From the NCBI RefSeq assembly GCF_022695985.1, contig NZ_JAAPBF010000020.1, positions 1 through 63,454 of the forward strand: 63,454 nt of DNA, written 5' to 3'. Numbering within the stretch: the stretch's first letter is position 1; the number at the start of each line of letters is the position of its first letter. The notes beneath the pieces were generated by a model. It did no database searches. It was not told the origin of the DNA and saw only the letters and a list, made by a program, of their open reading frames with translations. This document shows, piece after piece, positions 7,993-16,995 of the stretch. A program made the translations under genes and the position numbers. The stretch comes from Streptomyces sp. NP-1717 (lineage in GTDB: Bacteria; Actinomycetota; Actinomycetes; Streptomycetales; Streptomycetaceae).

Positions 7993-8640
7993 TCAGCCCG
8001 TGATCCCGTGCCGTACGGCCCACAGCGCGGCCTGTGTGCGGTCGGCGAGGTCGAGCTTCATCAGGATGTTCGAGACATGCGTCTTGACGGTCTTCTCCGA
8101 GAGGACGAGCGCGCGGGCGATCTCCCGGTTGGAGCGGCCGTCCGCGATCAGGGTGAGCACTTCGCGCTCCCGGTCGGTGAGCGAGGACCCCCTGCCGTGT
8201 CCCGTGCCGGGGTCGTCCTGGGCCAGCAGGGCACCCGCCACCTCCGGCTGGAGCAGGACATGACCGGCGTGCACGGAGCGGATGGCGCCGGCCAGCGCCT
8301 CCGGGTCGACGTCCTTGTAGACGTAGCCGGCCGCCCCCGCACGCAGCGCGGGCACCACCGTGCGCTGCTCGGTGAAGCTCGTGACGATCAGCACCTTGGC
8401 GGGGTTGGCCAGATCGCGGAGCTTGCGCAGCGCCTCGATGCCGTCGGTGCCGGGCATCTTGATGTCCATCAGGACGACGTCCGGGCGCAGCTCCTCCGCA
8501 CCGGCCACGCCCTCGTCGCCGTCGGACGCCTCGCCGACGACCTCTATGTCGTCCTGGATCTCCAGGAAGGTGCGCAGTCCGCGCCGGACCACCTGGTGGT
8601 CGTCCACCAGCAGCACGCGGATTCTCCTGTTGTCAGCCAC
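7993..8640 (-). CDS. NarL/LuxR-type response regulator
   Basis: 215-residue response regulator. The receiver domain (residues 7-122) has the acidic pair in LLVDDH, the phosphoacceptor Asp59 in VVLMDIKMPG and the conserved Lys in AGYVYKDVD. After a Gly-rich linker comes a LuxR helix-turn-helix (about 150-210) with LTDREREVLTLIADGRSNREIA and LSEKTVKTHVSNIL. The GTG start at 8640 lies inside the end of the histidine kinase gene, an 8-base overlap, so the pair is translationally coupled. Target genes are not visible; the chaplin gene is simply the next gene downstream. Confidence 0.94.
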   Translation of the reverse strand: MADNRRIRVLLVDDHQVVRRGLRTFLEIQDDIEVVGEASDGDEGVAGAEELRPDVVLMDIKMPGTDGIEALRKLRDLANPAKVLIVTSFTEQRTVVPALRAGAAGYVYKDVDPEALAGAIRSVHAGHVLLQPEVAGALLAQDDPGTGHGRGSSLTDREREVLTLIADGRSNREIARALVLSEKTVKTHVSNILMKLDLADRTQAALWAVRHGITG

Positions 8641-9778
8641 CGGGCACTTCCATCTCGATCGTGGTGCCCTGTCCGGGCGCCGATTGCACGGTCAGCCTGC
8701 CGCCCACACCGCTCGACCTGTCCCGCATCGAGACGAGCCCGAGGTGGCGGCCGGCCCTGCGGACGGCCCTCGGTTCGAAGCCCTTGCCGTTGTCGGTGAC
8801 GCTGAGGACCGCGCCCGGGCCACGGGGGGCGATGGAGACGTCGACACGGTCCGCGCCGGAGTGGCGCAGCGCGTTGTGGAGCGCTTCCTGGGCGACGCGC
8901 AGCATCGCCTCCTCCTGTGCGGCGGGCAGGGCCCGTACCCCGCAGCTGTCGAAGGTGACCTGTGCGGCGTGCGCGCGGTCGAGCACCTGGGTGTGGGTGC
9001 GCAATGTATGGACGAGGCCGTCCTCGTCGAGGGCCGCGGGGCGCAGCTCGACGACCGCGGCGCGCAGTTCGTCGGCGGCCTCGGCGGCGAGGTCGGCGAC
9101 CTGTTGCAGTTCGCCCTTGGCCCGTGCCGGGTCGCGGTCTATGAGGCTGGCCACGGCCTGGGCGGTGAGGCGCAGCGAGAAGAGTTTCTGGCTGACCGCG
9201 TCGTGGAGTTCGTGGGCGAGCCGGGAGCGTTCCTCGGCGATGGTCAGTTCCCGGCTGCGCTCGTACAGCCCGGCGTTGGTGAGGGCAATGGCGGCGTGCT
9301 GGGCGAGGATGCCGAGGAGTTCCTCGTCCTCCTCGGTGAATCCGCAGCCGCCGACGGGCTTGGGGCAGCGCTTGTTGGCGAGGAAGAGGATGCCGATCGT
9401 CTGCTCGCCGTCGCGGATGGGCAGGCCGAGGAAGTCGGACATGTCGGGGTGGGCGCCGGGCCAGCCGCCGAAGCGGGGGTCCTTCTTCACGTCGGCGAGC
9501 CGCTCGGGCCGTGCCTCGTGGAGCATCGCCGCGAGGATGCCGTGCTGGCGCGGGAGCGGGCCGATGGCCCTCCACTGCTCGTCACTGACGCCGTCGACCA
9601 CGAACTGGGAGAAGCCGCCGTGGTCGTCGGGGACGCCGAGCGCCGCGTACTCGGCGTCGAGCAGTTCGCGGGCGGAGGCGACGATCGTCTTCAGGACGTC
9701 CCGTACTTCCAGATGTCTGCTCATCGCCAGGAGTGCGGTGCTCACGGCGGCGAGCCCGGAGCTCGGTCGATGGCTCAT
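8633..9778 (-). CDS. GAF-domain sensor histidine kinase (NarX/DegS type)
   Basis: 381-residue soluble sensor kinase. A GAF domain occupies about residues 20-165. It is followed by a HisKA_3 dimerisation domain with the phosphoacceptor His in RLAHELHDAVSQKLFSL and a HATPase domain with RHSGADRVDVSI (N-box region), DNGKGF and GLVSMRDR. There is no transmembrane segment, so the signal is probably cytoplasmic and read by the GAF domain. It is cotranscribed with and overlaps the response regulator gene. ATG 9778 is preceded by GGTGAGG; a further in-frame codon at 9844 would add 22 Arg/Pro-rich residues with no ribosome site. Confidence 0.92.
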   Translation of the reverse strand: MSHRPSSGLAAVSTALLAMSRHLEVRDVLKTIVASARELLDAEYAALGVPDDHGGFSQFVVDGVSDEQWRAIGPLPRQHGILAAMLHEARPERLADVKKDPRFGGWPGAHPDMSDFLGLPIRDGEQTIGILFLANKRCPKPVGGCGFTEEDEELLGILAQHAAIALTNAGLYERSRELTIAEERSRLAHELHDAVSQKLFSLRLTAQAVASLIDRDPARAKGELQQVADLAAEAADELRAAVVELRPAALDEDGLVHTLRTHTQVLDRAHAAQVTFDSCGVRALPAAQEEAMLRVAQEALHNALRHSGADRVDVSIAPRGPGAVLSVTDNGKGFEPRAVRRAGRHLGLVSMRDRSSGVGGRLTVQSAPGQGTTIEMEVPGG

Positions 9779-9979
9779 GGCCTCACCGTACCGGCGGGCG
9801 GGAGTGGCCGGATCGGGCCTGAGGCGCAGTGGGACGAGGGCCAACGGCCTAGGCCGAAGTGCCTCGCCGCGCCGGGACTCGCGCCCGAGGCGGCGGGGCG
9901 CCCGTCCTTTCTACGTTGAGGACAGCGGCCCTCGGCGACGTCGTCCGGAGCCGACCCGAGGCGAGACGGAGGGGACGCC

Positions 9980-10678
9980 ATGCCGGTAGCGATCATCACG
10001 GGAGCTTCCAAGGGGCTGGGGCGCGCGCTCGGCGGCGCGCTCGCGCGCGAGGGCTGGGACCTGGTGCTCGACGCCAGGACGGCGGGCCCGCTGGCGGAGG
10101 CGGCGGCGGAGATCCGGGCGCACGGGACGCGGGTGACGGCGGTCCCGGGGGATGTGACCGATCCCGTCCACCGCGCGGAGCTGGTCGCGGCGGCGGCCGG
10201 GCTCGGCGGGGTCGATCTGCTGGTGAGCAACGCGAGCGCGCTGGGCGCCGAGCCGCTCGTACGGCTGGACGCGCTTGCGCTCGACGGGCTGCGGGCCGCG
10301 CTGGAGACGAACGTGGTGGCGGCGCTCGGGCTGGTGCAGGAGGCGCTGCCGCTGCTGCGGGCGGGCGGCGCGGGCACGGTGATCGCCGTCAGTTCGGACG
10401 CGGCGGCGGAGGCGTACGAGACGTGGGGCGGGTACGGGGCGTCGAAGGCCGCGCTCGACCATCTGGCGGCCGTGCTCGCCGTGGAGGAGCCGCAGCTGCG
10501 GGTGTGGACGGTCGACCCGGGCGACATGCAGACGGATCTGTACGCGGCGGCGGTGCCGGACGACGCCGAACCGCGCCCGGAGCCCCGCTCCGTGGTGCCG
10601 GGCTTCCTGCGGCTGCTGCGTCAGCGGCCGAGGAGCGGCCGCTACTCGGCGACGTCGTTACTGGGAGTGGCGTCCTGA
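9980..10678 (+). CDS. Short-chain dehydrogenase/reductase with a TTA codon
   Basis: 232-residue classical SDR. The cofactor motif TGASKGLG is at residues 8-15, NNAG-equivalent SNAS follows, the catalytic Ser lies in IAVSSDAA, and the YGASK catalytic motif is present near residue 154. ATG 9980 follows GGAGGGG. Codon 227, at 10658-10660, is TTA, the rare leucine codon read by the bldA tRNA, placed six codons before the stop. This was the only in-frame TTA I found by eye in the window. The gene is followed directly by the degraded queA-like region, which would originally have been its cotranscribed neighbour. The substrate is unknown. Confidence 0.9.
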   Translation: MPVAIITGASKGLGRALGGALAREGWDLVLDARTAGPLAEAAAEIRAHGTRVTAVPGDVTDPVHRAELVAAAAGLGGVDLLVSNASALGAEPLVRLDALALDGLRAALETNVVAALGLVQEALPLLRAGGAGTVIAVSSDAAAEAYETWGGYGASKAALDHLAAVLAVEEPQLRVWTVDPGDMQTDLYAAAVPDDAEPRPEPRSVVPGFLRLLRQRPRSGRYSATSLLGVAS

Positions 10679-10679
10679 C

Positions 10680-11575
10680 GGGCGCGGCGCGCGCCGGAAC
10701 GGCGCGGCGCGGCCCGGGCGTGACGACGTCCGGCTCCTGTTGGCCGCGGCACGGGGGCGTCACACCACGCATGTCCGGGGAGCTGGCGGGCAGCTGCCAG
10801 CTGCGGTCGACGGCGGCAGGGCGGGTAGCGGCTGGTCGTCCCCTTCGCCACGCGGGGTGACGGCGTCCCGGCCCTGAGCGGCCGTACGCCTGCCGGGCGG
10901 CGAGGGCCTCGGGCAGGAGGAGCCGCTGGACCCGGCGGGCACCCGGCTGTGGCGGGCGCGCGGAGCGGGACCAGCCGCTCTTCGCCCTCCCTGCCTGACG
11001 GCTCCGGCTCAGGGAGTCGCCGCCGCACCCCCAGCGCTTCGAGGCCCCGGCGACGACGACCACGGGCGGACCATCGCTGTCGGAACGACGGCCGTACGCG
11101 CCCCGGAGCCGACGCCCGGCGCCCGACTGGACGGACCCGGTGGCCCCCGGCGCGGGGGTACGTGCCCTGAACGGGCCGCCCAGCCCGAGAAGAAGATCGT
11201 CGGAGGCGGGACGACCGCCGTACGCGCCCCGGAACCGGCGCCCGACCCGGCAATCTCATCCGGCTGGACGGACCCGCTGGTCACCCCCGGCGCGGGGTAC
11301 GTGCCCTGAACGGGCCGCTGACCGCGCCGCACCAGCCCGAGAAGGCAATCGCCGGCCAAGGCGGACCATCGCCGGCGGGACGGGACGACCGCCGTACCCC
11401 ACCCGGCCGGACGCCGCCCCGGCGCGGCGGTGCGCGCCGGGGGCGCGCCGCGGCGGCGCGCGGTCGTGCGGGGGCTGTACCGCGCCTCTCCCTCTGGCAC
11501 GAGCTCGGCGACGCCCACCTCGTCCTGCCGTGGGAGACCACTCACTCTCTGAGTTGCGTCAGCAACTTCGGGTGA
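10680..11575 (+). pseudogene. queA: Decayed queA-like gene (tRNA ribosyltransferase-isomerase) with internal duplications
   Basis: No intact frame exists here, but pieces of a QueA-family protein can be read in the expected order. RDDVRLLL and QLPAAVDG near 10719-10815 match the N-terminal domain. LPGGEGLGQEEPLDPAG and TRLWRAR at 10890-10961 match the middle. GTTAVRAPEP followed by GWTDPLVTP matches the S-adenosylmethionine-side core and appears in two tandem degenerate copies. LWHELGDAHLVLP at 11492-11530 matches the C-terminus. The pieces are in different frames and large parts are missing. S-adenosylmethionine:tRNA ribosyltransferase-isomerase belongs to queuosine synthesis. The gene symbol is an inference from these fragments, not from a full alignment. 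Confidence 0.68.
11079..11400 (+). repeat. Imperfect tandem repeats of a 115-150 bp unit inside the queA remnant
   Basis: Copy A spans about 11079-11192, copy B about 11198-11344 and a truncated copy C about 11345-11400. Copies A and B share CGACCGCCGTACGCGCCCCGG-like, GGACGGACCC, CCCCGGCGCGGG and CGTGCCCTGAACGGGCCGC blocks and both end in CAGCCCGAGAAG. Copy B carries an extra roughly 30 bp in two places. The repeats explain why parts of the QueA core are seen more than once. Confidence 0.78.
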
Positions 11576-11837
11576 AACGGACACCCGCCCCATGTGACGC
11601 CGCACATAGGACCCACATCACTTACGAAGGTATGTAGTGGACATAAAGACCGGCATAAGCATGCCCTGACCGGGTAGCGGGATGTCCCTTTTGCAACCCT
11701 TTCAACTATCACGGGTCGTACATCCCACCTTTGCCACATGTTTTTGCTGCCGCTAAGAATTGCACCCGTCGCCGCCGAGAAGAAGGCATCAGGCCGACCG
11801 GCCACCGCGACTCCCGCTATTCGAAGAGGTATGTCGT
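11576..11837 (+). promoter_or_regulatory. Low-G+C leader and promoter region before the transglycosylase gene
   Basis: About 260 bp without coding character and visibly richer in A+T than its surroundings. It is preceded by a small hairpin (GAGTTGC / GCAACTT, 11551-11568). Streptomyces wall-hydrolase genes often have long leaders carrying a c-di-AMP (ydaO) riboswitch. I looked for its conserved blocks and do not see them. The gene's ribosome site GAAGAGGT is at 11823-11830. Confidence 0.5.
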
Positions 11838-12584
11838 ATGACCGCGTCCAGCACCACTGGCAACCGTCTGAAGAAGAGCCACAAGCTCTCGATCGCCGGC
11901 GTGACAGCAGTCGCCGCCGCGGCCGTCAGCTTCTCCCTGATCCCGGGCAACGCCTCCGCCGAGTCCAAGAGCAAGGATGTGGCCGCCTCCGTGTCCACCG
12001 CCCCGGTGGCCTGGAACATCGCGAACGGCAGCGGCCAGGCCGCAGCCGTCCACGAGAGCCTGACCAAGCAGAACAACATCGCCGACCGCGTCGCGGAGAT
12101 TCACGCGAAGCAGGGTTCGGCGGCGACGGTCAAGGCCGACGCCAAGGACAAGACCGCCGCCGAGAAGAAGGCCGACGCCAAGGCCAAGGCGTCGGCGAAG
12201 GCCAAGAAACGCGCGGCCGAGAAGGCCAAGGCGAACCGCTCCGCCGACCGCAAGCCCACCTACGCCAACAACCTGAACGGATGGATCAAGGAAGCCCTGT
12301 CCATCATGAAGAAGGAGAAGATCCCCGGCACGTACGAGGGTCTGCACCGCAACATCATCCGTGAGTCCAGTGGCGACCCGCGTGCGATCAACAACTGGGA
12401 CATCAACGCCAAGAACGGCGTCCCGTCGATCGGCCTGCTCCAGGTCATCAAGCCGACCTTCGACACGTACCACGTCAAGGGCACCCCGCACAGCCAGTAC
12501 CACCCGGTCGCCAACATCGTCGCCGCGGCCAACTACGCCGCCGACCGTTACGGCTCGATCGACAACGTCGACAGCGCCTACTGA
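11838..12584 (+). CDS. Secreted SLT-type lytic transglycosylase
   Basis: 248-residue exported peptidoglycan hydrolase. It has an N-terminal signal peptide (KKSHKLSIAGVTAVAAAAVSFSLIPGNASA, cleavage near residue 40), then a spacer of about 80 residues rich in Lys, Ala and Glu (about 100-150: repeated KADAK, AEKK and AKAK units), then a C-terminal SLT/goose-lysozyme-like domain. The domain carries the catalytic Glu in NIIRESSGDPRAINNWD, the IGLLQVIKPTFDTY motif and the closing NIVAAANYAADRYGS. It cleaves glycan strands between MurNAc and GlcNAc. The Lys-rich spacer probably contacts anionic wall polymers. ATG 11838 was chosen for the ribosome site GAAGAGGT. Confidence 0.92.
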   Translation: MTASSTTGNRLKKSHKLSIAGVTAVAAAAVSFSLIPGNASAESKSKDVAASVSTAPVAWNIANGSGQAAAVHESLTKQNNIADRVAEIHAKQGSAATVKADAKDKTAAEKKADAKAKASAKAKKRAAEKAKANRSADRKPTYANNLNGWIKEALSIMKKEKIPGTYEGLHRNIIRESSGDPRAINNWDINAKNGVPSIGLLQVIKPTFDTYHVKGTPHSQYHPVANIVAAANYAADRYGSIDNVDSAY

Positions 12585-12671
12585 GCCGCCGCACGACCGT
12601 CCCCGCAAGGCCGTAGGGGCAATGAAGCCCCTACGAGCACGCGCACCACGCGCGCCACAGACTCGTACAGA

Positions 12672-12714
12672 CGCCGGTGGGCGGCACCCCGCGAAGGGGT
12701 GCCGCCCACCGGCG
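12672..12714. terminator. 19 bp perfect hairpin between convergent genes
   Basis: The arm CGCCGGTGGGCGGCACCCC pairs fully with its complement across the loop GCGAA. It lies between the transglycosylase gene and the convergent FHA-ABC gene. Confidence 0.85.
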
Positions 12715-12743
12715 GCGTACGTGCTCCGTGTCGAGCGGCCGCG

Positions 12744-15356
12744 TTACTTGCGCATGACCTCCGGCTCGTGGCGGCGCAGCAACCGCGCCACCACGACCCC
12801 GCACACGGCGCCGATGAGCAGCAGGACCGTGATGTTGAATCCCCACTGCCCGATCGAGTGGTCCCAGAGCGGGTCCAGGTCGTTGGGGGCCTTGGGGTCC
12901 CACGGCGGCATCAGATGCGCCAGGTCGAGGGTCGAGCCGGTGCCGGCGATCGCCCAGCGCGAGGGCATCAGCCAGGCGAACTGCTCCAGGCCGGGCGAAC
13001 CGTAGACCTGGAAGAGCGTGCCGGTGAAGACGACCTGGACGATCGCGAACATGACCAGCAGCGGCATGGTCTTCTCGGCGGTCTTCACCAGCGAGGAGAT
13101 CACCAGACCGAACATCATCGACGTGAAGCCGAGGGCGATGATGACGATGCACATCTCGACGGCCGGCGGCATGATCAGGCCCTCGTCGGGCAGCGCGCGG
13201 GGCGCGAAGCCGATGCCGCAGATGATGACGCCCTGGAAGGCCGTGATCACACCGAGCACGATGACCTTGGACATCAGGTACGCGGAGCGGGAGAGGCCGG
13301 TGGCCCGTTCCCGTTCGTAGATCACCCGTTCCTTGATCAGTTCTCGTACGGAGTTCGCGGCACCCGAGAAGCACATGCCGACCGCGAGGATCAGCAGGAT
13401 CGTCCCGGCCTTGCCGTTGAACCTGGCCGGTGCCTCCGGCGGCCCCAGACCGTACTCCGCCGGTATCACGACGCTCACGATGCCGAGGACGGCGGGCAGT
13501 ATCACCATCAGGCCGAGGAAGCCCCGGTCGGAGGCGATGACCGAGGAGTAGCGGCGGATCAGCGTCCACAGCTGGGAGCCCCAGCTCTGCGGCTTCGGCG
13601 GGCGCATCTGCTGCGGCGTCGGCATGTGGACGGACTGCGCGGCGACGGCGTCGATGTCGGCGGCGTACATCTGGTAGTGCTGCGAGCCGCGCCAGCGGCC
13701 CGCCCAGTCGTAGTCGCGGTAGTTCTCGAACGCCGAGAAGACGTCGGCCCACGTGGTGTAGCCGAAGAAGTTGAGCGCTTCCTCCGGCGGTCCGAAGTAC
13801 GCGACCGAGCCGCCGGGCGCCATGACGAGCAGCTTGTCGCAGATCGCCAGCTCGGCCACGGAGTGGGTGACGACGAGGACGGTACGGCCGTCGTCGGCGA
13901 GGCCGCGCAGGAGCTGCATGACGTCGCGGTCCATGCCCGGGTCGAGACCGGAGGTGGGCTCGTCCAGGAAGATCAGCGACGGCTTGGTCAGCAGTTCGAG
14001 GGCGACCGAGACACGCTTGCGCTGGCCTCCGGAGAGCGAGGTGACCCGCTTCTCCTTGTGGATGTCGAGCTTCAGCTCGCGCAGCACCTCGTCGATGCGC
14101 GCCTCGCGCTCGGACTCGGCGGTGTCACCGGGGAAGCGGAGCTTGGCGGCGTACTTGAGCGCCTTCCGTACGGTCAGCTCCTTGTGCAGGATGTCGTCCT
14201 GCGGGACCAGACCGATGCGCTGGCGCAGTTCGGCGAACTGCTTGTACAGATTCCTGTTGTCGTACAGGACGTCGCCCTCGTTGGCGGGCCGGTAGCCGGT
14301 GAGCGCCTTGAGGAGCGTGGACTTTCCGGAGCCCGAGGGGCCGATGACCGCGATGAGCGACTTCTCGGGGACACCGAAGGAGACGTCCTTGAGGATCTGC
14401 TTGCCGCCGTCGACCGTCACCGTGAGGTGGCGGGCGGAGAAGGAGACCTCACCGGTGTCGACGAACTCTTCGAGCCGGTCGCCGACGAGCCGGAAGGTCG
14501 AGTGGCCGACGCCCACGATGTCGTTCGGGCCGATGAGCGCCGTACCGGACTTGGGGATCGGCTGGCCGTTGACGTACGTGCCGTTGTGGGATCCGAGGTC
14601 ACGGATCTGGAAACGGCCGTCGGGCGTCGAGGTGAACTCGGCGTGCAGCCGGGAGACCTGGAGGTCGGAGACGACCAGTTCGTTCTCCAGCGCACGGCCG
14701 ATGCGCATCACCCGGCCGAGGGCCACCTGGTGGAAGGTGGTCGGACTGCGGTCCCCGTACACCGGCGGCGCCCCCGCCGCGCCACCGGAGCCGGGACCGC
14801 CCTGACCGCCGGCGCCGGGGCCGTGCGGCCCTCCGTGCTGCGGCGGTACGTAGCCGTGCTGGGGCTGCTGCTGTTGGTGCTGGGGTGGCGGCTGCTGCCA
14901 GCCCTGCTGCTGGGGCGGCTGCTGCTGGGGCGCCCAGCCGGGGGCGCCCTGTGCCTGCGGCTGCGCGTGCTGCACCTGCGGTGCCTGCGGTGCCTGCGCC
15001 TGTGGCGCGTGGGCCTGCTGGGGCGCGCCCTGCGGGTTGTGCGCACCGGCCGCCGCGCCGCTCAGATTCAGCCGCGGTCCGTCGGTCGCATTGCCGAGAT
15101 GTACGGCGGTACCGGGGCCGATTTCCATCTGGTGGATCCGCTGACCCTGGACATAAGTGCCGTTGGTGCTGCCGTGGTCCTCAATTACCCAACCACGGCC
15201 TCCCCAGCTGATGGTGGCGTGACGCCACGAGACCCGTGCGTCGTCGATCACGAGGTCGCCCTGCGGATCACGCCCCAGGGTGTACGACCTGGACTGATCG
15301 AGCGTCCAGGTCCTTCCGTTCAGTTCAAGTACGAGTTCCGGCACTCCATGCCCCAC
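12744..15356 (-). CDS. FHA-FHA-ABC-membrane fusion exporter (Rv1747 type)
   Basis: 870-residue ABC-G-like half transporter fused to two phosphothreonine-binding FHA domains, the layout of mycobacterial Rv1747. FHA1 covers about residues 5-95 (YTLGRDPQGDLVIDD, STNGTYV). A roughly 95-residue Gln/Pro/Ala-rich linker follows (long PQQQ, PQAPQ runs). FHA2 lies at about 205-290 (RIGRALENELVVSD, GSHNGTYVNG). The ABC domain has GPSGSGKST, LSGGQRKR and LIFLDEPTSGLD, and the C-terminal half has six membrane segments. The FHA domains imply control by a Ser/Thr kinase. GTG 15356 follows GGGGGAC. The substrate is unknown; mycobacterial relatives affect cell-envelope glycolipids. Confidence 0.94.
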   Translation of the reverse strand: MGHGVPELVLELNGRTWTLDQSRSYTLGRDPQGDLVIDDARVSWRHATISWGGRGWVIEDHGSTNGTYVQGQRIHQMEIGPGTAVHLGNATDGPRLNLSGAAAGAHNPQGAPQQAHAPQAQAPQAPQVQHAQPQAQGAPGWAPQQQPPQQQGWQQPPPQHQQQQPQHGYVPPQHGGPHGPGAGGQGGPGSGGAAGAPPVYGDRSPTTFHQVALGRVMRIGRALENELVVSDLQVSRLHAEFTSTPDGRFQIRDLGSHNGTYVNGQPIPKSGTALIGPNDIVGVGHSTFRLVGDRLEEFVDTGEVSFSARHLTVTVDGGKQILKDVSFGVPEKSLIAVIGPSGSGKSTLLKALTGYRPANEGDVLYDNRNLYKQFAELRQRIGLVPQDDILHKELTVRKALKYAAKLRFPGDTAESEREARIDEVLRELKLDIHKEKRVTSLSGGQRKRVSVALELLTKPSLIFLDEPTSGLDPGMDRDVMQLLRGLADDGRTVLVVTHSVAELAICDKLLVMAPGGSVAYFGPPEEALNFFGYTTWADVFSAFENYRDYDWAGRWRGSQHYQMYAADIDAVAAQSVHMPTPQQMRPPKPQSWGSQLWTLIRRYSSVIASDRGFLGLMVILPAVLGIVSVVIPAEYGLGPPEAPARFNGKAGTILLILAVGMCFSGAANSVRELIKERVIYERERATGLSRSAYLMSKVIVLGVITAFQGVIICGIGFAPRALPDEGLIMPPAVEMCIVIIALGFTSMMFGLVISSLVKTAEKTMPLLVMFAIVQVVFTGTLFQVYGSPGLEQFAWLMPSRWAIAGTGSTLDLAHLMPPWDPKAPNDLDPLWDHSIGQWGFNITVLLLIGAVCGVVVARLLRRHEPEVMRK

Positions 15357-15638
15357 TAGTTGTCCCCCGGGTTGCTCCCATCACAGGGAGTCTAGGGATG
15401 GCGAACATCGGGGGGAACTATTTCAGGCCCGCCCCCTTATACGAAAGTCGGGCCTCGGGAAAGAGCGCAAAATCCCGTAAGTGGCATGGCGAAACGTAAG
15501 TGAACAGTCTCAAAACCCTCAACCGGGACTCGTGTCCCACGGCTCATTCCGTGGCACGCCCGTGGCCTACTCGTGGCATGTCCGGTACGCGGGACGCCAG
15601 GTCGCCCCACGCGTCACTCCCGATACGGTGGAATCACC

Positions 15639-16871
15639 ATGAGCGCATCGCAGCCCCGTCAGACCACTGACGCCGCCCCCACTCTTCTCGTCAAGATCTT
15701 CGGGAAAGACCGCCCGGGGATCACCGCCGGCCTCTTCGACACCCTCGCCGCCTACTCGCTCGACGTCATAGACATCGAGCAGGTCGTCACCCGTGGCCGT
15801 ATCGTCCTGTGCGCGCTCGTCACCTCGCCGGGTAGCGACGGCGGCGCCGAGGGCGAACTGCGCGCGACCGTCCACAGCTGGGCCGAGTCCCTGAAGCTCC
15901 AGGCCGAGATCATCTCCGGGACCGGCGACAACAGGCCGCGCGGCAGCGGCCGTTCCCATGTCACCGTGCTCGGGCATCCGCTGACCGCCGAGTCGACAGC
16001 GGCCATCGCCGCCCGCATCACCTCGACCGGCGGGAACATCGACCGTATCTTCCGGCTGGCGAAGTACCCCGTCACCGCCGTGGAGTTCGCGGTGTCGGGC
16101 ACCGAGACCGAACCGCTGCGCACGGCGCTGGCGACCGAGGCCGCCGAGATCGGGGTGGACGTCGCCGTCGTCTCGGCCGGGCTGCACCACCGGGCGCAGC
16201 GGCTGATCGTGATGGACGTCGACTCGACCCTCATCCAGGACGAGGTCATCGAGCTGTTCGCCGCGCACGCGGGGTGCGAGGAGCAGGTCGCCGAGGTGAC
16301 GGCCCGGGCCATGGCCGGGGAGCTGGACTTCGAGCAGTCGCTGCACGCGCGCGTGGCGCTGCTCGCCGGGCTCGACGCGTCGGTGGTGGAGAAGGTACGT
16401 ACCGAGGTACGCCTCACGCCCGGCGCCCGCACCCTGATCCGTACGCTCAAGCGGCTCGGCTACCAAGTGGGCGTCGTCTCCGGCGGGTTCACCCAGGTGA
16501 CCGACGCGCTGAAGGACCAGCTCGGGCTGGACTTCGCCTCGGCGAACACCCTGGAGATAGTGGACGGGAAACTCACCGGCCGGGTCGTGGGCGAGATCGT
16601 CGACCGGGCGGGCAAGGCCAGGCTGCTGCGCCGGTTCGCCACCGAGGCCGGGGTGCCGCTGTCCCAGACCGTGGCGATCGGCGACGGCGCGAACGATCTC
16701 GACATGCTGAACGCGGCCGGGCTCGGGGTCGCCTTCAACGCCAAGCCGGTGGTCCGCAGGGCCGCGGACACGGCGGTGAACGTGCCGTTCCTGGACACGG
16801 TGCTCTATCTGCTGGGCATCACACGCGAAGAGGTCGAAGAGGTGGAGGGGGCCGAGGGCCCGTCCGTCTGA
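15639..16871 (+). CDS. serB: Phosphoserine phosphatase with N-terminal ACT domain
   Basis: 410-residue HAD-family enzyme that dephosphorylates O-phosphoserine in the last step of serine synthesis. An ACT-like regulatory part lies at about residues 15-95 (LLVKIFGKDRPGITAGLFDTL), with a second ACT-like stretch to about 180. The catalytic domain has DVDSTLI (nucleophile and acid Asp), SGGFTQV, the Lys in RAGKARLLRR, and GDGANDLDML. ATG 15639 is the start that matches SerB N-termini; a site GGTGGA precedes it. It is divergent from the FHA-ABC gene across about 280 bp that hold both promoters. Confidence 0.95.
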   Translation: MSASQPRQTTDAAPTLLVKIFGKDRPGITAGLFDTLAAYSLDVIDIEQVVTRGRIVLCALVTSPGSDGGAEGELRATVHSWAESLKLQAEIISGTGDNRPRGSGRSHVTVLGHPLTAESTAAIAARITSTGGNIDRIFRLAKYPVTAVEFAVSGTETEPLRTALATEAAEIGVDVAVVSAGLHHRAQRLIVMDVDSTLIQDEVIELFAAHAGCEEQVAEVTARAMAGELDFEQSLHARVALLAGLDASVVEKVRTEVRLTPGARTLIRTLKRLGYQVGVVSGGFTQVTDALKDQLGLDFASANTLEIVDGKLTGRVVGEIVDRAGKARLLRRFATEAGVPLSQTVAIGDGANDLDMLNAAGLGVAFNAKPVVRRAADTAVNVPFLDTVLYLLGITREEVEEVEGAEGPSV

Positions 16872-16899
16872 GCCCGCCCGCCGTCTGTACGCACCCGGC

Positions 16900-16936
16900 A
16901 CGAAGCCCCGGCACGCACACCGTGCCGGGGCTTCGT
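16900..16936. terminator. 16 bp perfect hairpin after serB
   Basis: ACGAAGCCCCGGCACG and its exact complement around a 5-base loop, between the convergent serB and sixA genes. Confidence 0.85.
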
Positions 16937-16995
16937 CGTCAAGGCAGTTGGGGCGGTCGAAGGAGCTGACGGGTCGGGGCAAGGAGGGGAACCGG

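Noticed and set aside
11009..11637. Several overlapping frames of 86-205 codons in the queA remnant
   Set aside because: They are Arg/Pro/Ala-rich, overlap each other on both strands and arise from the repeated G+C-rich units. No start with a ribosome site was found.
11576..11837. Possible c-di-AMP (ydaO) riboswitch before the transglycosylase gene
   Set aside because: The gene type makes it likely a priori, but I could not find the conserved blocks of that riboswitch.
12699..15359. An 886-codon open frame on the plus strand
   Set aside because: It is antisense to the FHA-ABC gene, whose domains are all recognisable; this frame has no domain.
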